From Adiantum capillus-veneris (lineage: Eukaryota > Streptophyta > Polypodiopsida > Polypodiales > Pteridaceae): a DNA stretch of 64,000 bases. The stretch spans positions 10,064,912 to 10,128,911 of the forward strand of contig CM043965.1 in the NCBI GenBank assembly GCA_014529385.2, in the 5' to 3' direction. Every line of letters begins with the position of its first letter. The stretch's first letter is position 1. Of this stretch, positions 57,110 to 64,000 are shown one piece after another. The position numbers and the translations under genes were made by a program. The notes below the pieces were generated by a model. That model saw nothing but the letters and a program-made list of their open reading frames with translations. It was not told where the DNA came from and ran no database searches.

Positions 57110-57833
57110 TGTTAAGTATGGAGCCTGATTTACCCTTGTAATTTTCTGTGGTAAAAGCGCACATTTGTAAGGCCCCTATTATGAGGAGAAGCCATCGTGC
57201 GTGAAGGAAAATCACTCACCGGAAACCAAAATTTTCACGGACAAGAATCAGGGGAATATTCCTTTTCGCTGGAATATTATGGCCGGACGGCGGCCGGAAA
57301 GTGATCGGAAAACAACCGGTCGGTTGGCCGATGGCCGGTAGTCAATGGCCGATGGCCGGTGGTCGGAAGTCAATGGCCGGTGGCCGAATTCAAAAGCGGA
57401 CTTGTCTTCTCAAGGGCGGCCACACATGGGCGGATTGGAGGGTCCGATTTGGACTTATTCGCACAAGGGCGGCTACACATGGCTGTCTCTCATAAGAGAG
57501 GGCAGCCCTTTGGCCTATAAAAGGAGGCCATTTCTACACACATTTCATAGTGTGAAGTTGATGCAACAAGGTGAGTGTGAGGTGGTGAGAGTGAAGCAAG
57601 GCGGGAGCTCCATTAAGGGTATAATCCCTTTGTAAACTACTTCTTGTTTTGAAGTACTAAAGCCATTGAGTGGCTGCTTTCCCGTGGACGTAGCCTACAT
57701 TGGGTGAACCACGTATATCGTGTGTACTCTCTCTCTCTCTCTCTCTACTCTATAATCTTGTGTATATAAATATGTCTCTCTCCATTAAGTAATCTACTCA
57801 ATTATCTATTTAGCTACGTCTTATTTCCTAACA
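57110..57833 (+). repeat. 3' LTR of copia element 2
   Basis: About 50 bp shorter than its 5' partner; lacks the CAACTTTAAAGG and GC-hairpin segment. Otherwise few differences. Confidence 0.95.
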
Positions 57834-57838
57834 GAAAT

Positions 57839-58040
57839 TTCTAATATTGAATAGCTATTATAATGGATGGTGGAAATTGAAGCAATTCCCTTTAATGGGA
57901 TCACCATTCAGCCACCACTTAAGGGGCCAAACCCTTCAAGTCTAGTCTTTTTTAGCACACTAGGTCCCAACCCTAGGACTGACTTGAAGTTTTCTAATCA
58001 AGTTCCTTCTATTTCATTTATCATAGATACAACCAGCCTT

Positions 58041-58120
<80 letters not shown>

Positions 58121-59242
58121 CCTCAATGTACATGTGCACCATAGTCTAGCACCACTATTGTATTTCCCAATTTGTGTCCCCTTGAGGTCTTTCCATTCAA
58201 CAAAATAGCTAGCAATGAACCTCTACATCTTAAGAGAACAAGTGAAAAAGTCACCACCCCATTGCCCCTCTCCAAATCATCGCATAATTTTAGAGTTACT
58301 CCTAAAGAAGAAGAAACTATACATGGCACTCAGCATTTTGTTTTTGTAGTTTTGGTCATTTCCTTTGTATTAAATAGGTTGTGCTATCCTTCATTGCATT
58401 GGGACCTTTACTGAAATTATCAGATTCTCTACACGTGCTCTCAAAAAGGTTGCATACTTGCCTCTACAATTTTGGGCACACTCAAAATATATTGAGACGT
58501 GATTTGGAGGAGAGATTGTCGGTGAGATCACAACTTATATATCTATAACACGTGAAACATAGATGAATTTCACTTACATGCCTTGAGTATAAGCTTCTAC
58601 AAAGATAGAGACATATCTTTGATGGATTAATCTTGGTTTTTTTCAAGTGAAGTCTTTTTATTCACTCTATCACTTGGAAGTCAGCACAAGCATTTTGCAA
58701 GCTTAGTATATGTAGCATCAATTCCACATTCAGTCTACATATTGTTGATCTAATTAATGGTGATTTCATGGCATATACATCCTTTGGTAAAGAATTCTTT
58801 GTTGTTTTGGAAGTTGGAGCATATTGGGCAATGTGGGTCAAAATGTGCAATGGTTTCTTGGTAATTTTGTAGTTTAAGATGAGAATGTGCAATAGATGCT
58901 AGTGAGGTGGCTGCTTCTCCCATTCATAGAATAACGGGTTCATTGGCCAAGTGCAATGCATTCCAATTCAAGACTAGTTGCAAATTTTAACAAGCATAAA
59001 AGGCTCTCTTGAATATGTAAGTCATTTTATCAAAATTTCTTGTGCGAGATCAAAACTCGTAATATTTTCACAAGGGCTTCTTGCCCTTTCCCAAAAATTT
59101 TCACTTTTCTTTCAATTTATTATATTCATCATTTTGTCTTGTTAGATACATGCAGTTAATATGGATGTGTATCAATCAAATAAACTATCTAGCTTAACAG
59201 ATGGATCTCATTCACATTTGGGGAGCCCCTTAACAAAAGCAA
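57839..59242. other. no gene; (CT)n at 58044-58118
   Basis: A CT run of about 75 bp at 58044-58118. No coding motif recognised elsewhere. Confidence 0.5.
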
Positions 59243-60905
59243 GTGGCAAAAGGGGCGGTCGACATGCCGCTTGTCTCAAGAAGAATGGATGACTCATACA
59301 TGTATAATCAAAGTTCTAATGATGCAAAAGAATTGGATCGCTATGGAAAGTCACTTCTACTTATGTGCAATTATACCGGAATGCTCATTGCCAATGACTT
59401 TACATGTAGAAAGCACAATGGTGATAGTGTGATTTACTATGTGTTGTTTTCATAAGCCACTCTAGAATGCATACAAAGCTTTATACTTGGTGAATGAAAT
59501 CCGGAATCGGATCATAGGATGTTATGTATTGACCTCAAGTGTGGTAAAAGACCTGAGCATGTAGCCTCCAATCATGATGTGAATCATTTGTACCTACATC
59601 TAGACTTCAAATGAGCACTTATATATGCTGATATGGTGGAACAAATGTTAAGCATGACAGAGCATCAAGAGAGCCCAACATTAGAATGCAAGTGGAAAGT
59701 TTTCAAGCAAGTAATTTTCTCTTGTGCAAAGAAATGCTTTTCGACGAAACACATGTCTTGCAAAAGATCTAAGAAGGGTAGCACCAAGAAGAAATGGTTT
59801 GACGTATGGAATGTAGTCAATCCCTAAAACACTTGCTAAGTTTGGATGCAAGCAAAGACAAGGAAGTTTACTTGGAACATTCACACACATACAAAGCACT
59901 TGTTCAAAAAAAGAGGAGAAGGTGAGAAGTCAAAAAAACAACTTCTTTTAGCACAAGAGAAAGCACATGCATGTGGCAAGTTTTGGCAAAATCTTAAAGG
60001 AAAGCGTGCTGAGAGCTTTGGTGACTTGACTCTTGAGGATATGTATACGCATTGCAAGAACCTCTATGAGCAACCCAATGTTGATAAGATGGAGTGTTGT
60101 AGCTCCCTTCCGTTTATGCCTCCCTTCTTTACCATTGAAGATGTATGTCGCGCGCTTGAGAAACTTGCTACTCGCAAGGCAGGGGACCTTCAAGGTATCA
60201 AGGTTGAAATGATTAAATGGACAAGCAAGAAAACATGATATTGGATACGTGATATGTTTGACCTTGCACTTTAGCATGGCATGCCTCATGATTGGAGTGC
60301 AATTTGAATCGAACCTTTGCACAAAGGAGGAGATGTAAACAATGTGAACAACTATCGCACTACAATGGTTGGTTCTTTGATGGCAAAGTTTTTTGGATGT
60401 ATCATGGAGATGAAGATAAGTGAATGGGCTGAAAAGAACAAAAAACGTGCGCTTGGCCAAGCACGTTCTCAAAAGCATCATAGCACTATTGATCACGTTG
60501 TCACTCTTTGAGTTCTTATGGAAGCGTCTCGATTGAAAGGAAAAAAAGTTGTATTGTTGCTTTGTGGATTTCAAAAAATCTTTTGACATGGTACCATGAG
60601 GATATCTTTGGAGACATATGCAAAGCCTTCAAGTGCCAAAAGAATTTATGCATGGAGTCTTTTGCATCTACCAAAAAATGATATGTCGATTACGTATGGG
60701 AGATGGATTTTCAAAAAAAAATTGCAAGCACCATTGGTGTCAAACAAGGATACCCACTTTCCCCAACCCTCTTTAGGCTACTCATTGATGAATTGGAATG
60801 CATGGTTCTTGATTTTATGCAGCAAGAAGGCATAGAAGAGGTTAAGATCGGAAATGCGATGATCATGCTTTTGCTTTATGCCGACAATGTAGTGCTCTTG
60901 GCACA
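59243..60905 (+). pseudogene. LINE (non-LTR retrotransposon) ORF2 remnant
   Basis: The plus strand encodes the end of an APE-type endonuclease: RYGKSLLLMCNYTGMLIAND (about 59335-59400), then NPESDHRMLCIDL (about 59500-59545), where the endonuclease S-D-H motif is kept. The linker follows (KKWFDV, 59795). RT blocks are in order: KPLHKGGDVNNVNNYRT-like (60310-60360), then GVKQGYPLSPTLFRLLIDEL (60740-60800) and YADNVVLLAHTS (60875-60915), where the catalytic Y-A-D-D reads Y-A-D-N. Stops and frame changes are many. The 3' end is replaced by the LTR-like segment at 60902-61475. Confidence 0.85.
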
Positions 60906-61475
60906 TACTTCAATGCTAAAAGCTTTCTATCTTCTCTATCTTCATTACTATGCTATTATGCTATGCTAAGCAAGACGAGTGATGATGAGGAACTATTTAT
61001 TTCTCATAAGAATGTTTCTTCTTCATCTTCCCTACCCTCATCCCCTTCTAGCTCCCTCCACCTTCGAAGGTGTTTGAGGTCTTGGGGCTGAGGTCAGGGA
61101 CAAGTTAATGCATTCATTTAGCTAAGTTATGGGCATAATTGTGCTGCATGAAGCTCTCTATCTTCATTGCACCATCAAGGTCTCAAGGAACACAAAGTTT
61201 GTATTGTATCAAGTCTCTCTTCATGGGAGAAATTATAATACAAAAGCCTTTTGGAGGGGGGACCGGCTCCACATAAATCGGTCCTCAACTTTTGTCAAGT
61301 TCTCTAATTTTCTCTCTTACAAAGTATTGTTCATGCCAAGTTAATTAAGTGTAATGGTTATGTTGCTACCTCTAATCAAGTTCACCCTCTATTTTCTCAA
61401 AGTAGTCTCATAAAAATGCTCACTACAATTCTCTTAATTTTGCTATTTTCAATGTTCATAGTCCATTTCCATTAC
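60902..61475 (+). repeat. Ty3-type LTR fragment, third copy
   Basis: Matches 1-692 and the reverse complement of the solo LTR from ACTTCAATGC to the CATTACA end, including the GGGACCGGCTCCA stretch and the CTCTC tract. It is 5'-truncated, joined directly to the LINE RT at about 60902. After 61475 no internal element sequence was recognised. Confidence 0.8.
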
Positions 61476-61931
61476 ATGCAACAACAGTAGAGGATGAGGC
61501 TTCCAAGCCTTTGATACATTAGGAATAGGATGGGGTCTAGGAGGGCCTCTTTATTTTCCATGAGATTATGGAGGTGATCAACATTTTTGAGAAATAGGTG
61601 CATGCCATGTGTGCAAGAATGTGTAAGAGAGGTGTAAAAGTGGTCAAATAATGCACTCCCCCCCCCCCCCCCCCCCAAAAAAAAAGGGGTGGACAACTTT
61701 ATGATTGTTGTCCTTCCATAACTGATCTCCGATTTGAGCGGAGATTATAGATCTATAATCTACACATTGAGCTCTTTTCATAGATAGGCTACATGATATG
61801 GTTTTGACCGCTAAATTTTTGAATTCAAATAAACTAGCCGTTTTGCTTGTTTGAATTCAAAAGATGTCCTTTGATTGCTTTCTTATTACTAGAGGTTTGA
61901 CTCCCTTAAATTGCCAGATAAAGAGGCCCTC
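61476..61931. other. no gene; poly-C/poly-A tract at about 61656-61684
   Basis: A C run followed by an A run at 61656-61684. Nothing else recognised. Confidence 0.5.
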
Positions 61932-62390
61932 TTAGACCCCACTCTCTTCCTTATGAAGATTTCCTCTATGCTCGGTAGCTTGAATCATGTGTAGTTGTGT
62001 CTCTGCAAGTGACAACTCATCCATCATACCAATACTATTAGTAGATAATCCTTGTAGGCATTGAAGTAGCATTGATATAATTTTGGTATTTTTTTTATTG
62101 CTAAGGATTAGCATTGACTATCTAGTACAAGAAGTAGCCAAAAATATCAAAACGGTTTCCTCATTTGTAGCCAATGCCATAACCAGTGCCAAATGCCAAA
62201 ATGAACTTTTGTATCTAGTGGCCTTTGCCACTTGGGAATGTTGAAAGATTAGATGGAGTGGTAGTTTTGCTTGTTGGCACACAATATTTTTGGAAGTGAA
62301 TTTTTGCTCAGTCACCTTTAGAAATGCTTTCATTGTCCACTTGTTGAGTGTGAAGCAACAAGTCATACTATCCCTTTGGAACCTTGAATG
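61932..62390 (-). pseudogene. unrecognised coding remnant
   Basis: Two consecutive minus-strand open stretches are in the same frame with only one stop between them at about 62115: TSKNIVCQQAKLPLHLIFQH and onward, then SMLILSNKKNTKIIS and HMIQATEHRGNLHKEE. That is unusual for random sequence in this AT-rich area and suggests a decayed protein of about 150 residues. I cannot name the family. A further open minus-strand stretch at about 62580-62760 (WESVKKQVGNTTLRGHSSYI) may belong to the same gene. Confidence 0.4.
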
Positions 62391-62760
62391 CTTCCATGAT
62401 CACCTATTTTGTAGTCTTCACTTGGCATCTATTTTTTGTGATGCTGGCTATCCAATCATACTAAATATATATTAGCCATGGGCCCTCATGTAAGCCATGC
62501 CCCACAATGGAAAATATAAGTATCTCTCTAGGTGTAAATGTTTAGTGTTCTTATTTGTGGTTGTAGTTATATCCTCCAAAATTCATAAAGAGATATGGTA
62601 GTGTTTATAGTCCTTCCATCTTTGTGCATGAAACTTCTCGTAAAGATGTTCATTTGAATGGTTTGCAACTGATCTTGAGTCAAGAAACATGCCCCATGTG
62701 ATGTAAGAGCTATGACCTCGTAAGGTGGTGTTGCCCACTTGCTTCTTCACTGATTCCCAA

Positions 62761-64000
62761 GGTGTGGTGATGTAAAATATTCAAAACACATCAACTTTCA
62801 TAATGTTCTCAAGATAAGGTTGCAAAACTAGAGTTGAATCATGAATTTTCATGCAAAAACCTAGCATACAGTTTAACCAAGACCCTAGGAGCACAAGATT
62901 ATTGTCACAAAATGGTTTGACTAGGGACCATTGATTGCAATCCATGGAGTTATGCATCTAACAATGATGAAGAGATGGACAAATTCCCCTGATAGTATAT
63001 TTGTGTACTACCAAATAATTTGGATCATTTTTCTAGTTCACTTCACTTATATCGATTTGATCTTGAATCATCCAATCCTTTGATCTTTTGGGTGACCTTG
63101 AATCGTCCAATCCTTTGGATATTGATGGGTTGGTCTTCAATTAATTTGTATAAGAATCTTGTTGGGTCAACCTTTTCCAACCTACCTTTTCCAACCTAGG
63201 ACAATTTCACAAAGTTTATAGTGTCTATCTAATCCTATGGTTGAGGTCTCATGAAATTTGGGTCCTTGTTGACTGGATTTCTACTTGTGAGGTGTACTTG
63301 TCTTGGAAATTTTCTGTAAGGGATAAACCATTCTCATATTATAAAGTGCTAGTTTTAACACAAGAGTTCAATATATGATGACAAATTGACACTATCTTAA
63401 AATTTTATTAGAAATTCTTAAAACACACATATTCAAGCACATGGATTTGACATCACCACACCATTGTTCCTTGAATATCCTCGTCATTCACGGGTGGGGG
63501 CAAAGAGGCATCACGGTTGATTTTTCCAAAGGCATCCAAGGCGGCATATTTTCATATCTCCAACAAAGAATATGTTAGCATCTTGTGAAATATTGTCAAG
63601 TATATTCGTGTTGTATATCAAAATCTTACACAAGGTTATTGCAAAAAGATACATTTGATTTTTAGATTGATTGTGAGAGAGACAAAAATCTTAGACGCAA
63701 GAATACCCTTGACAAGTAGTTCTGCATTTGACTCCATTTATATGTCTATTGGTGATAACTTGTATCTATTGCATTATGAGTCATGAGTGGCAATAACGAG
63801 ATATCATGTTGCACAATGTAATTAATAGGTACATTCTAGAATTTAATTAAAAATATGCAATAGATTTCACCAAAGACATGGAGTTGCATTAACGTACAAT
63901 GGTGGATTTAGCCTCTATTTTAGAGCATGCATTGCACAGGTGCATAAGGGAACATTTTGAAAAAGCCTTCTTGAGTCAAAAGGTCAAATGACAATGACAA
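62761..64000. other. no gene seen
   Basis: AT-rich sequence to the window end; no motif recognised on either strand. Confidence 0.5.

Larger units (their letters stand above)
52548..57833 (+). mobile_element. copia LTR retrotransposon, element 2
   Basis: LTRs at 52548-53321 (774 bp) and 57110-57833 (724 bp), primer-binding site TGGTATCAGAGC at 53324-53335, polypurine tract AAGTGGGAGAT at 57099-57109 and perfect target duplications GAAAT at 52543-52547 and 57834-57838. Very close to element 1 along its length, so the two are siblings of one family. Pol carries a nonsense codon and a deletion. Confidence 0.97.

Overview
The window looks like repeat-rich nuclear DNA of a land plant with a large genome. 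The evidence is plant-type LTR retrotransposons: Ty1/copia elements of the TNT1-like gag-pol type primed at TGGTATCAGAGC, and Ty3 elements whose primer-binding site resembles TGGCGCCG. There are also LINE and hAT remnants, spliceable GT-AG introns, and a high density of (CT)n/(GA)n microsatellites. No intact ordinary host gene was found. Some proteins (an SDG-motif transposase-like protein and an FCP1-like phosphatase with acidic repeats) made me think of ferns or another non-flowering vascular plant, but that is an impression, not a result.

Layout. 1-2515: 3' part of a Ty3-type LTR, then a decayed Ty3 gag-protease-RT (+). 3189-4199: truncated copia fragment (-). 5188-13786: a Ty3-type element on the minus strand, with LTR, primer-binding site, a 2.4-kb leader carrying a palindromic repeat array, and gag-protease. 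Its gag is split by a solo LTR at 8369-9960 that has a perfect 5-bp target duplication. 13787-14232: Ty3 integrase fragment (+). 14335-21650: a second, decayed gag-protease copy (-), split by complete copia element 1 (15294-20868), which has one uninterrupted 1293-codon gag-pol. 23161-23370: gag scrap.

24063-34781 is the most unusual part. A decayed, intron-containing transposase-like gene (+) faces a decayed multi-exon gene (-) encoding a RING-like segment, an 80-residue acidic tandem repeat and a C-terminal FCP1/NLI-type phosphatase-like domain. The two genes are tail to tail, and both carry an intron of about 1.05 kb rich in the same short palindromic repeat (TGTGCTATATAGCACA and variants). 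They may form one two-gene mobile unit.

35250-42692 holds microsatellites, Ty3 protease/RT scraps and two inverted copies of a repeat. 43225-45789 is a decayed hAT transposase with upstream tandem repeats. 46107-47940 (-) is a decayed protein-kinase-like gene. 52548-57833 is copia element 2, a close relative of element 1 with a nonsense codon and a deletion through the RT active site. 59243-60905 is a LINE remnant joined to another copy of the Ty3-type LTR (60902-61475). The rest, to 64000, shows only an unrecognised coding remnant on the minus strand.

Of the retroelements, only copia element 1 still looks nearly functional, and its protease active-site triplet reads D-P-G. The history is one of nested insertion: old Ty3 copies, then solo-LTR formation and copia insertions with perfect 5-bp duplications.
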